A stretch of DNA of 64,000 nt from Fen-178 sp963722575 (GTDB lineage: Bacteria > Acidobacteriota > Terriglobia > Bryobacterales > Bryobacteraceae). A program made the translations under genes and the position numbers. The stretch lies in the NCBI GenBank assembly GCA_963722575.1, contig CAVRNR010000020.1, positions 310,001 to 374,000 on the forward strand. The letters run 5' to 3'. The notes under the pieces were generated by a model, which ran no database searches, was not told the origin of the DNA, and was given only the letters and a program-made list of their open reading frames with translations. Positions 23,430-30,817 of the stretch are shown piece after piece (the first letter of the stretch is position 1; every line of letters begins with the position of its first letter).

Positions 23430-24062
23430 ATGGAACAGATTGAAAGTCTCCTAAACCGGCCCAAGGCTTACTACAACATCGATGGCGTGGGCGAGCTGGC
23501 CATAAGCTTCATGTGCCTGGGCTGTGGGCTGCTCATGTGGTTGCAAGCGCACGCACCCAAGGATTCCGTCTGGCATGGGATGCCCGTGTTCATTATCTAC
23601 TTCGGGACGATGAGCCTGATCCTCCACTACGGGCCCAAGGCGATTAAGAATCGCATTACCTATCCGCGCACCGGGTTCGTCGAGTATCGGAAGCGCGACA
23701 CGCGTTGGCGTCCGATGATCCTGGCGGCGGCCTTTTCGGCGATGATAACCGTGGCCCTCGCCGTGGCGCTTCGGCGGCACTGGAATCTGACAACATCCGC
23801 CTCTCTTTTCGGCCTCCTGTTGGCGGTGAGCTATGGCTACCGCATCGCCAGGACGGTTCCCTGGAAATGGGTGGTGGTCTGCGTGCTGGCGCTCGGCTCG
23901 GTTGCGATTGCCCTCCTTCCGGCGGATGTGGTTGGCCGCTCATGGCAGGGCGCATTCATACTCATCATGATGCTCTACGGCGCCGTGTTATTGGTTTCGG
24001 GCGGCATCAGCTTCTGGCTCTACCTTCGCCACACCGAAGCGCCAGCGCCGGAGGCGGAATGA
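23430..24062 (+). CDS. Polytopic membrane protein of unknown function
   Basis: This protein of about 210 aa has five to six predicted membrane helices (for example ELAISFMCLGCGLLMWLQ, VFIIYFGTMSLILHYG, MILAAAFSAMITVALAVAL, WVVVCVLALGSVAIALL). A cytoplasmic segment between them carries ITYPRTGFVEYRKRDTRWRP, a stretch also seen in small membrane proteins paired with MarR/ArsR-like wHTH regulators. The ATG at 23430 is preferred since the frame further upstream crosses the promoter and palindrome. Its stop overlaps the regulator start (ATGA). Confidence 0.7.
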   Translation: MEQIESLLNRPKAYYNIDGVGELAISFMCLGCGLLMWLQAHAPKDSVWHGMPVFIIYFGTMSLILHYGPKAIKNRITYPRTGFVEYRKRDTRWRPMILAAAFSAMITVALAVALRRHWNLTTSASLFGLLLAVSYGYRIARTVPWKWVVVCVLALGSVAIALLPADVVGRSWQGAFILIMMLYGAVLLVSGGISFWLYLRHTEAPAPEAE

Positions 24063-24355
24063 ACCGGCAAATCCAGAGCATTGCGGAACTGGACCGCGTG
24101 ATTCACGAACCGGGGCGCCTCATGCTGGTGGCCCTCTTATTCGCCGTCGACCGGTCCGACTTCCTCTATCTGCAACATGAAACCGGCATGAACAAGGGCA
24201 CGCTGTCCAGCCATCTGTCGCGTCTGGAGGAGGCTGGCTACGTGGAGGTGGAGAAGACCTATCGTGGCAAGGTGCCACAGACGTTGCTCGGTCTCACGGC
24301 GGCGGGCCGCAAAGCGTTCGAGCAGTATCGGCGGCAGCTCAGAGGAGCACTGTAG
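24059..24355 (+). CDS. Small winged-helix transcriptional regulator
   Basis: This 98-aa single-domain DNA-binding protein of the winged-helix (MarR/ArsR-like, HTH_34) type has a recognition helix in MNKGTLSSHLSRLEEAGYVEVEK and a wing and C-terminal helix in PQTLLGLTAAGRKAFEQYRRQL. It is translationally coupled to the membrane protein in front. The pair probably responds to a membrane or small-molecule signal through the palindrome at 23397-23427. Confidence 0.82.
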   Translation: MNRQIQSIAELDRVIHEPGRLMLVALLFAVDRSDFLYLQHETGMNKGTLSSHLSRLEEAGYVEVEKTYRGKVPQTLLGLTAAGRKAFEQYRRQLRGAL

Positions 24356-24369
24356 AGGGCCGCTTCCGC

Positions 24370-24648
24370 TTACGGGAGGCGCTTCGCTACGAACCTGGCC
24401 GCCACCGCAAGCAAACTACAAGCAATGGCCACCCAGTCCCACTGGTGCCGAAGAACCCTGTTGCCACCGAAGAGTCCGATGCAATAGCTCAATGCCGCCG
24501 CCGCGCCAGCCACTCGTTCCACCAGCTTGAGCCACTTCGACACCTGCGCTTGCCGCTCGAGTTCAGCTTTCTCGGCATCTCCCAGCGGCCGCGCATCGGT
24601 CTCGTCAACCGTTTCAAGCCCGTCCACCCAGAATTTGATTCCTGGCAC
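24370..24648 (-). CDS. Small membrane protein of unknown function
   Basis: This 92-aa protein has an acidic N-terminus (KFWVDGLETVDETDARPLGDAEKAELERQ) and two short hydrophobic segments (AGAAAALSYCIGLFGG and WDWVAIACSLLAVAARFVA). I do not recognise a family. It lies convergent to the wHTH gene and downstream of the Spy-like genes on the same strand. Confidence 0.5.
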   Translation of the reverse strand: MPGIKFWVDGLETVDETDARPLGDAEKAELERQAQVSKWLKLVERVAGAAAALSYCIGLFGGNRVLRHQWDWVAIACSLLAVAARFVAKRLP

Positions 24649-24686
24649 TTCCGCATCCTCCGAAGCCGTCAGTCCCCCTTACCCGC

Positions 24687-25145
24687 TCACTCGTTCCAGT
24701 TTTTGTTTTTGAAGATGCCATTCATCATCTGAAACAGCAACTGGGCTTTCGACTGCTGGTCCTTATCGAGTCCCTGATAGATCTTGACAAAGGCTTTCAT
24801 CTCGATGCCGGCCATCTGGGAGTCTATGGCGGCCTGGCTCTTCACCAGTTGGTCGATTTCGGCTTGGCTCTTGCCGGCCGCAACAGCCTCGCCGATGGCT
24901 TGCCGGCTCTTGATGGTTTCGTCGCGCAGCGGCGCGGCTTCCTTCTGGCCGTCGTCGAGGATGGACTTGACCAGCTTCTTCTGGTCCTTGTTGAGCTTGA
25001 GGTTGTCGGTGAGAATGGCGAGCTTATCGGCCTGGCCGCCCATGGCGGAAAGGGGACTGGTCGATGCGCCTCTTCCTCCGCCACCGCGCTGGGCGGAAGC
25101 CAGGGTGGCGGCCAGAATGCCGGCCAGTAATAATCTGCAAAACAT
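24687..25145 (-). CDS. Periplasmic Spy/CpxP-like protein (copy 1)
   Basis: This 152-aa secreted helical protein has a signal peptide ending LASAQ, a short Gly/Arg stretch and then an LTxxQ-like helix (LAILTDNLKLNKDQKKLVKSIL). The shared core LKLNKDQK, with a downstream helical part on AFVKIYQGLDKDQQSKA, matches the adjacent gene, so the two arose by duplication. A chaperone or metal-binding role is suggested only by resemblance to Spy/CpxP. The ATG at 25145 has AGGAG eight bases upstream. Confidence 0.65.
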   Translation of the reverse strand: MFCRLLLAGILAATLASAQRGGGGRGASTSPLSAMGGQADKLAILTDNLKLNKDQKKLVKSILDDGQKEAAPLRDETIKSRQAIGEAVAAGKSQAEIDQLVKSQAAIDSQMAGIEMKAFVKIYQGLDKDQQSKAQLLFQMMNGIFKNKNWNE

Positions 25146-25155
25146 GAGAGCTCCT

Positions 25156-25716
25156 TTAGTCCCTTCCTCTTCTTCCCCCGGCTCTTCCCCCGGCGCCGCC
25201 GCCGGTGGGCGCATTGAACATTCCGGCCATCAGCTCGAATGCCGAGGCGGCCTTGCCCTGTTGATTGGGTTTGAGCGTCGCACAGACCTTCGCGAAGGCC
25301 TTGGTCTCAACGCCGGTCACCTGGGCGGCCACGGTGGCATAGGCATCCATGGTCTTCTTGAGATCGTCGGCGCTCGCGCCGCCGAGCATCGCCTTCACAA
25401 TCTCCACCCTGCTCTGCATCAACTGCTGGCGCAGCGGCGCGGATTCCTTCATGGCGTCCATAAGGACCGTCTGGGCTTCGGCCTTCTGGTCCTTGTTCAG
25501 CTTGAGGCGGTCGGCGAAGATATCGAAGGGGGCCTGGCGCTGCATGCGTGGCATGCCGCCCGTGTCGTCTTCCATGCCGCCGGCCCTGCCACCGCCCATG
25601 CCACCGCCCATACCGCCGGTGTCGTCGCCCATTCCGCCGCCACCCGTTCCGCCGCCGCCCTGGGCGAACGCCAGAGTGGCGGCCATCATCGCGGTCAGCA
25701 AAAGTCTCGTGAACAT
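25156..25716 (-). CDS. Periplasmic Spy/CpxP-like protein (copy 2, Gly/Met-rich)
   Basis: This 186-aa secreted protein has a signal peptide (MFTRLLLTAMMAATLAFAQ) and a Gly/Met/Asp-rich repeat region of about 40 residues containing GGMGGGMGGG and two DDTGGM units. The same helical core as copy 1 follows (DIFADRLKLNKDQKAEAQTVL, then AFAKVCATLKPNQQGKAA). The Met/Gly repeats might bind copper, which is inference. The stop is only 10 nt before the start of copy 1, so the two form an operon. Confidence 0.65.
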   Translation of the reverse strand: MFTRLLLTAMMAATLAFAQGGGGTGGGGMGDDTGGMGGGMGGGRAGGMEDDTGGMPRMQRQAPFDIFADRLKLNKDQKAEAQTVLMDAMKESAPLRQQLMQSRVEIVKAMLGGASADDLKKTMDAYATVAAQVTGVETKAFAKVCATLKPNQQGKAASAFELMAGMFNAPTGGGAGGRAGGRRGRD

Positions 25717-25819
25717 GAAACCTCCATGGTTTACTCGATTAAAGCACGAATCGGCCCGCCATGGCTGGGGCGGATCATGCGGAGTGGCCGTTGGCGGCGC
25801 TTGCACGTAGAATAGAACA

Positions 25820-26407
25820 ATGAAGCTTTTTGCCCTTGCACTCACCGCACTGTTGCCCTGCCTGGCGGCTTCTTCGGACGCCGATCCAGGCAAGTCGCTG
25901 GGCAGCCCCAGCGCTCCCATCCGGATCGACGTTTTCAGCGACTTCGAATGCCCCGCCTGCAGGGGACTGCACGAGCAGATCCTGCCCTTGGTCTTCAAGG
26001 ACTACGTGATACCGGGCAAGGTATACCTGGTGAGCCGCGAGTACCCGCTCCCCATGCATCAGTTTTCGCGCGAGGCCGCCAACTATGCCACCGCGGCCGC
26101 GCGGCTGGGCAAGTACCAGGATGTGGCCGACGCGCTATTCAAGAACAATCTCGTCTGGGAGCTGAACGGTAAGGTGTGGGATGCGGTGGCCAGTGTTCTG
26201 ACGCCGGCGGAAGCCAAGAAGGTGCAATTGGAGGCGAAAGAACCCTCGGTTTTGAGCGAGGTGCAGCGCGATGTGGATGAGGGAAGAGCCGCCGGAATCA
26301 ACCAGACTCCCACCATGATCGTCACGCGCGGCGCGAACCGATTTCCGGTTGTCGGCTTGGTCAACTACAATCTCTTGAGGTCCTTACTCGATGGTCTCCT
26401 TAAGTAG
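25820..26407 (+). CDS. DsbA-like thiol-disulfide oxidoreductase (thioredoxin_4)
   Basis: This 195-aa exported DsbA-family protein has a signal peptide ending near LPCLAAS and the active site DFECPACRGLHEQ (CPAC). The cis-Pro loop is INQTPTMIVTRG, and the helical insertion lies at about residues 75-145. It overlaps the following DoxX/MauE-like gene by 17 nt, a typical arrangement in which the membrane protein supplies or recycles electrons. Confidence 0.85.
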   Translation: MKLFALALTALLPCLAASSDADPGKSLGSPSAPIRIDVFSDFECPACRGLHEQILPLVFKDYVIPGKVYLVSREYPLPMHQFSREAANYATAAARLGKYQDVADALFKNNLVWELNGKVWDAVASVLTPAEAKKVQLEAKEPSVLSEVQRDVDEGRAAGINQTPTMIVTRGANRFPVVGLVNYNLLRSLLDGLLK

Positions 26408-26831
26408 AGTGTTCCGGACGGTGGTGCTGGTGCTGCGGGTGGCGCTGGGCGCGGTGTTCGTGTACGCGGCATGGATCAAGCTGCGGCAGCCCTGGGAGCT
26501 GTTTGCGATGTCGATCAACGACTACGGTGTGCTGCCCGATTGGGCCGTGCGGGTGGTGGCGCGCACGTTGCCGTGGGCGGAGATGCTGATCGGCCTGGCG
26601 CTCATGGCGGGTCGCTGGCTGCGAGTTTCGGCGGGCGCGGCTTCGCTGCTGCTGCTGGTGTTCTTCGGCTTGATGGTCAGGGCGTACGCCACGGGAATGG
26701 AGATCAACTGCGGCTGCTTTGGCCCTGGGGAGGCGATCTCGGTCCGCACGCTGGTCCGCGATGGAGGGTTGCTGGCGGTCTCCCTGTTTCTGACCTGGAC
26801 GAGCTTCCGCGGCCGCCGGCGAGCGGCCTGA
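26391..26831 (+). CDS. DoxX/MauE-family membrane protein
   Basis: This 146-aa protein has four predicted membrane helices. The conserved MauE-like motif INCGCFGPGE lies in the third loop (about residues 103-112), and the N-terminal helix RVALGAVFVYAAWIKLRQPW is typical of DoxX/MauE proteins. Pairing with a DsbA-like protein suggests a role in thiol-disulfide exchange across the membrane. Confidence 0.82.
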   Translation: MVSLSRVFRTVVLVLRVALGAVFVYAAWIKLRQPWELFAMSINDYGVLPDWAVRVVARTLPWAEMLIGLALMAGRWLRVSAGAASLLLLVFFGLMVRAYATGMEINCGCFGPGEAISVRTLVRDGGLLAVSLFLTWTSFRGRRRAA

Positions 26832-26930
26832 AGGACGTTCTCCCACGAGAGCCGGAGTATCGCTAGAAGCTGTACTCGGGCTTCGCCCCAGCCCCATGGC
26901 GGGCGTGGTTCTCCTCCGCCTGGACCGCCA

Positions 26931-27962
26931 ATGCTTCAGGAAACCGCCGGTCCGGCCGATAAGCATGTTGGAGAACAATATCCGAACGTGGAACGCACTT
27001 CCGGACAACCCGCTCAGCGCATGAAAGTGCTGGTGGCCGAAGACAATCCCGTGTTTCAATCCATGCTGCGCGCCCTGCTCAACAAGTGGGGTTACGATGT
27101 GGTGGCCGCGGGCGACGGCCTGGAGGCCTGGCGAATCCTGGAATCGGCTGCCGCGCCGCGCCTGGCGATTCTCGATTGGATGATGCCCGGCATGGACGGT
27201 GTGGAGCTGTGCCGCCGCGTCCGCGCCGCTGGCCGCGAGCCTTACATCTACATCCTGCTGCTGACCGCGCGCACCGAATCCGAGGACTTGGTGCAAGGCA
27301 TGGAGGCCGGCGCCGACGACTACCTTACCAAGCCCTTCAACGCCCACGAACTGCGCGTGCGCCTGCGCGCCGGCCGCCGCATCCTCGATTTGCAGGAGGA
27401 ACTCATGGTCGCCAGCGAAGCGTTGCGCGATCAGGCCACCCACGACGGACTCACCGGCCTGCTGAACCGCACCACCATCCTGGACGCCCTGCGGACCGAG
27501 CTGGCCCGCGCCGCCCGCGAGCGCCGCCCCGTGGCCGTCCTCATGGCGGATCTCGACCACTTCAAGCTGGTCAACGATACGCACGGCCATCTGGCCGGCG
27601 ACGCCGTTCTTCGCGAAGCCGCCCGCCGCATGAAATCGTCGGTCCGCCCCTACGATTCCATCGGCCGCTACGGCGGCGAGGAGTTCCTGTTCGTGCTGCC
27701 CGGTTGCAACGTCCCCGCCGCCCAAGCCCAGGCCGAGCGCTTCCGCCAAGCCCTGGCCTGCGAACCCATCCCCATCGGCGGCCAATCCATCCGCGTGACT
27801 TGCAGCATCGGCGTTGCCGGCTCGGCCGGCCTGTCGGTATCCAGCAGCGACACCCTGGTCCGCGATGCGGACCTCGCCCTATATCAGGCTAAAGATCGCG
27901 GCCGCAACCAAGTGGCGCAGATTTCAGCCTGCGACACCGGCGTTCTTGCCGGCGTTTGTTAA
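26931..27962 (+). CDS. Response regulator with GGDEF domain (diguanylate cyclase)
   Basis: This protein has a receiver domain (MKVLVAEDNPVFQSML, phospho-Asp in LAILDWMMPGMDG, Lys in YLTKPFN) linked by a short coiled coil to a GGDEF domain. The active site YGGEEF is intact, so c-di-GMP synthesis controlled by phosphorylation is expected. The receiver domain begins at an ATG at 27021; the 30 residues from the ATG at 26931 are not conserved, and either start is possible. The cognate kinase is not obvious, although a lone kinase dimerisation domain follows at 28002. Confidence 0.88.
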   Translation: MLQETAGPADKHVGEQYPNVERTSGQPAQRMKVLVAEDNPVFQSMLRALLNKWGYDVVAAGDGLEAWRILESAAAPRLAILDWMMPGMDGVELCRRVRAAGREPYIYILLLTARTESEDLVQGMEAGADDYLTKPFNAHELRVRLRAGRRILDLQEELMVASEALRDQATHDGLTGLLNRTTILDALRTELARAARERRPVAVLMADLDHFKLVNDTHGHLAGDAVLREAARRMKSSVRPYDSIGRYGGEEFLFVLPGCNVPAAQAQAERFRQALACEPIPIGGQSIRVTCSIGVAGSAGLSVSSSDTLVRDADLALYQAKDRGRNQVAQISACDTGVLAGVC

Positions 27963-28001
27963 GAAAAACGCCCCCGCCGAACCAAGCTGCGTTATACTCA
28001 C

Positions 28002-28280
28002 ATGGGTCCCAAGTATCATAATATGGCCTCATCCGCCGCTCCCGATCCCGAAGAATTTCTCGCACGCCTGGTGCACGATCTGCGGCAGCCGCTCGGCACG
28101 ATCGAAACCAGCGCTTATTGCCTGAACCTCTTGTTGGGCCAGGAACACACCGCGGCCCGCGAACAGCTCCGCATCATCGAGCGCCAGGTGGCTCATGCCG
28201 TGCGCCTCCTGAACGAGGCCGCCGCCGAAACTCGCCAGCGCCGCGCTCCGCGCGCGAAAACGGCAGCCGCCGCCGGCTAA
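28002..28280 (+). CDS. Stand-alone histidine-kinase dimerisation (HisKA-like) domain
   Basis: This 92-aa protein consists almost only of a DHp-like helical hairpin. The phospho-acceptor box LARLVHDLRQPLGTIETSAY lies around residues 20-40, and the second helix is EQLRIIERQVAHAVRLLNEA. There is no ATPase domain downstream; a hairpin repeat starts at its stop codon. A TATACT box lies four bases before the ATG at 28002, so an ATG at 28023 is a possible alternative. It may be a phosphotransfer or dimerisation partner of the GGDEF regulator just upstream. Confidence 0.6.
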   Translation: MGPKYHNMASSAAPDPEEFLARLVHDLRQPLGTIETSAYCLNLLLGQEHTAAREQLRIIERQVAHAVRLLNEAAAETRQRRAPRAKTAAAAG

Positions 28281-28385
28281 CGCCGTGGAGCGACCTTTTA
28301 GGTTGCCACGCCGGCGTCCGTGCCGACGTTCCTCGGGAATGCCGGTAGGAATACCGGCATGGCAGGCGAAACGCTTGCTCCACGG
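28280..28385. repeat. Compound hairpin repeat, family B
   Basis: The element is bounded by inverted ends (CCGTGGAGC / GCTCCACGG). It contains a perfect ATGCCGGTA/TACCGGCAT hairpin and a weaker GCCGGC...GCCGACG stem. It fills the whole space between the HisKA-like gene and lpxD and could also act as a bidirectional terminator for these convergent genes. Confidence 0.65.
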
Positions 28386-28390
28386 TGGTG

Positions 28391-29419
28391 TCACTCTTTC
28401 CGTTCCAACTCCGCCAGCCGCCGCTTCAGTTCCGCCACCTCGCGCCGCAGTTCCGGCAGCCGCGCCAGGTTGGCGAGTTGCTCGAGGTGCTGCCTGAGCG
28501 GACGCGCCGGCGTGCCCCAGACGGTTTCTCCGGAGCGCACGATCTTGGAGGTGAGCACGCCGCAGCCCGACCCTAGCACCGCGCGCGATTCGATCCGCGC
28601 CTTGTCCCCGATCCCCACCTGCCCGCCGATCACGGCGTAGTCTTCCACCACCACGCCGCCGGAAAACCCGGTCTGCGCCGCCACCACCACGTGTTTCCCG
28701 ATGCGGCAGTTGTGGGCCACATGCACCATGTTGTCGAGCTTGGTGCCCTCGCCGATCTCGGTCACACCCAGCGCCGCGCGGTCCACGCACGAATTGGCGC
28801 CGATCTCGACGAAATCGCCGATCTCCACCCGCCCCACCTGGGGGAACTTCTGCCAGCGGCCGTGCTCCATCACGTAGCCGAACCCGTCCGCGCCGATCAC
28901 CGCGCCGGAGTGCAGAACAGCGCCGCGCCCAATATCCACGTTGTCGTACACCGTCACATTGGGGTGCAGCACCGAGCCCTCGCCCAGCACCACGCGCTTG
29001 CCCACAATCGAGCCCGCCCCGATGCTGGCCGCCACCCCGATGCGCGTTCCGTCGCCCACCACCGTGTGTGGGCCGATCGATACCAGCGCGCCCAGCTCCA
29101 CGTCCTTGCCGATCACCGCCGTGGGATGGACGCCCGGCTTGAGCTCCGCCGTGGGATAGAACCGGCTCATGGCGCGCGCGCACGCCGTGCGCGGCTCCGG
29201 AACCCGGATCACGGTTCGATAGCTCGAACTGGGCCATTCGAGGGGCACGATGAGGCACCCTGCCGCCGAGCTTTCCGCCTGCTGGGCGGCCTTCCGGCTC
29301 CCGACGAACGCCAGCTCGGATGCCCCGGCGGTCTCCAGCGGGGCCACGCCCGCCAGTTCCCTTTCGCCGTCGCCCTCAAAGGTCGCGCCCAGCCATTCCG
29401 CCAATTCGCGAACTCGCAT
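28391..29419 (-). CDS. lpxD: UDP-3-O-acylglucosamine N-acyltransferase LpxD
   Basis: This lipid A biosynthesis enzyme transfers a hydroxyacyl chain to the 2-amino group of UDP-3-acyl-glucosamine. At 342 aa it has the LpxD length. An N-terminal uridine-binding domain (residues 1-100, ASELAFVGSRKAAQ) is followed by left-handed beta-helix hexapeptide repeats. The catalytic His lies in MVHVAHNCRIGKHVVVAAQ. A C-terminal coiled coil (LRREVAELKRRLAELERKE) closes the trimer. It is divergently arranged with lpxA, 45 nt apart. Confidence 0.95.
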   Translation of the reverse strand: MRVRELAEWLGATFEGDGERELAGVAPLETAGASELAFVGSRKAAQQAESSAAGCLIVPLEWPSSSYRTVIRVPEPRTACARAMSRFYPTAELKPGVHPTAVIGKDVELGALVSIGPHTVVGDGTRIGVAASIGAGSIVGKRVVLGEGSVLHPNVTVYDNVDIGRGAVLHSGAVIGADGFGYVMEHGRWQKFPQVGRVEIGDFVEIGANSCVDRAALGVTEIGEGTKLDNMVHVAHNCRIGKHVVVAAQTGFSGGVVVEDYAVIGGQVGIGDKARIESRAVLGSGCGVLTSKIVRSGETVWGTPARPLRQHLEQLANLARLPELRREVAELKRRLAELERKE

Positions 29420-29464
29420 GCCTCATCATATCGCCGGAGCCGCGCCGTCGTATCATACAAATTC

Positions 29465-30253
29465 ATGCCCATCGATCCATCGGCCGTGGCCGCCCCCACC
29501 GCCCGGGTCCATCCCGATGCCGCCATCGGGCCCGGCGTCAAGATCGGCGAATTCTGCGTCATCGAAAGCAACGTCCAAATCGGCGCCGGCTGCGTGCTCG
29601 AACCCTACGTGTACGTCAAGCGCTGGACCAGCATGGGAGAGCGCAACGAAATCTCCGCCGGCACGGTCCTCGGCACCGACCCTCTGGACAAGAACTTCAC
29701 CGGCACGCGCAGCTACCTGAGAATCGGCAGCGGCAACAAGATCCGCGAGCATTTCACCATCTCGCGCGGCACGCCGCCGGAGTCCGCCACCGAAATCGGC
29801 GATGACAACTTCATCATGACCTCCGGCCACATCGCCCACAATTGCAGAATCGGCAGCCACGTTGTGATCGCAAGCTGCGTGCTGCTGGGCGGGTACGTGG
29901 AAGTGGAAGATGGGGCGTTCCTCTCCGGCGGCGTGCTGGTGCACCAGTACGGGAAGATCGGGCGCCTCGCCATGATCAGCGGCAACACCCGCGTCAACCT
30001 GGATGCCCCGCCGTTCTTCACATACGCGGGCTTTCAGATCGCGCCCAAGGGACTCAACCTGGTGGGTCTGAAGCGCGCCGGCTTCAAAGCGCCCGGCATC
30101 AGCATCCTCAAAAGCGCGTATCAACTGCTCTACCGCTCCGGCCTGAAGCTGGAGGACGCCCTGGCGAAGATCGAATCCGAAATCCCCACCCCCGAAACGC
30201 TCCAGCTTGTGAGTTTTATCCGCCGCAGCGAACGCGGCATTTGCCGGGAATAG
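29465..30253 (+). CDS. lpxA: UDP-N-acetylglucosamine acyltransferase LpxA
   Basis: This enzyme catalyses the first step of lipid A synthesis, O-acylation of UDP-GlcNAc. At 262 aa it equals the E. coli protein. Hexapeptide repeats start at ARVHPDAAIGPGVKIGEFCV. The catalytic His is in SGHIAHNCRIGSHVVIAS, and LLGGYVEVEDGAFLSGGVLVHQY lies in the acyl-ruler region. The helical C-terminus (APGISILKSAYQLLYRSGLK) is complete. Its presence with LpxD indicates a Gram-negative envelope. Confidence 0.95.
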   Translation: MPIDPSAVAAPTARVHPDAAIGPGVKIGEFCVIESNVQIGAGCVLEPYVYVKRWTSMGERNEISAGTVLGTDPLDKNFTGTRSYLRIGSGNKIREHFTISRGTPPESATEIGDDNFIMTSGHIAHNCRIGSHVVIASCVLLGGYVEVEDGAFLSGGVLVHQYGKIGRLAMISGNTRVNLDAPPFFTYAGFQIAPKGLNLVGLKRAGFKAPGISILKSAYQLLYRSGLKLEDALAKIESEIPTPETLQLVSFIRRSERGICRE

Positions 30254-30262
30254 CGTTACCCT

Positions 30263-30817
30263 CTACTGGACGCTACCCACGAGTCGGCAGATTTCCGAAA
30301 CGGTGGCCAGGGTCCCGCCGCCGGCGCGGACTTCTTCGAGAGCGCGCGCGGAAGCCTCGGCGGTCAGCGCCTCTACGGCGTCCGTCACCACGGTCACGGG
30401 CTTGCCGGTTCTCAACAATCCGCGCACGGCGGAGAGCACGCAGATCTCGGTGACCACGCCGTAGACCACGTAGCGGTCGGCGTTCAGCCGCTCCACCACG
30501 CGGACGAGGTTGGGGGCCAGGAAGATATCCACGGTCTGCTTCTCGACGATGATCTGCGACGCGCTGTCCACCAGTGTCGCTTGGGCCTTGCGCTGGCCCC
30601 AGGTGCCGGCGATGCAGTGCGGCGGCCAGACGGAAAATTCGGGATCGTTTTCGGCGTGGGCATCGGTGGTGGAGACCACCGGGATGCCGTGGGTCGCGGC
30701 GAAACGGTTGAGGTGCGCGATGGCGGGGACGATGCGCTCCGCGTTCGGCACATACAGCGCGCCTGCGGGGAAGAGAAAATCCAGTTGGGAATCGATATCG
30801 AAGAAAACGGTTTTCAT
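30263..30817 (-). CDS. pncA: Nicotinamidase/isochorismatase-family hydrolase (PncA-like)
   Basis: This cysteine hydrolase of about 184 aa probably deamidates nicotinamide to nicotinate. The triad residues are visible: Asp in FFDIDSQLDF, Lys in QIIVEKQTVDIF and Cys in VVTEICVLSAVRG. A metal-site DAHAENDPEF also fits PncA. Its ATG overlaps the pncB stop by 4 nt (ATGA). The product would feed the coupled nicotinate phosphoribosyltransferase, which gives an NAD-salvage pair. Confidence 0.88.
   Translation of the reverse strand: MKTVFFDIDSQLDFLFPAGALYVPNAERIVPAIAHLNRFAATHGIPVVSTTDAHAENDPEFSVWPPHCIAGTWGQRKAQATLVDSASQIIVEKQTVDIFLAPNLVRVVERLNADRYVVYGVVTEICVLSAVRGLLRTGKPVTVVTDAVEALTAEASARALEEVRAGGGTLATVSEICRLVGSVQ

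Noticed and set aside
24784..25815. 343-aa plus-strand open frame
   Set aside because: Antisense to the two Spy-like genes, which have signal peptides, ribosome sites and a shared conserved core.
26400..27785. 461-aa minus-strand open frame
   Set aside because: Antisense to the DoxX/MauE and REC-GGDEF genes; no recognisable domain.
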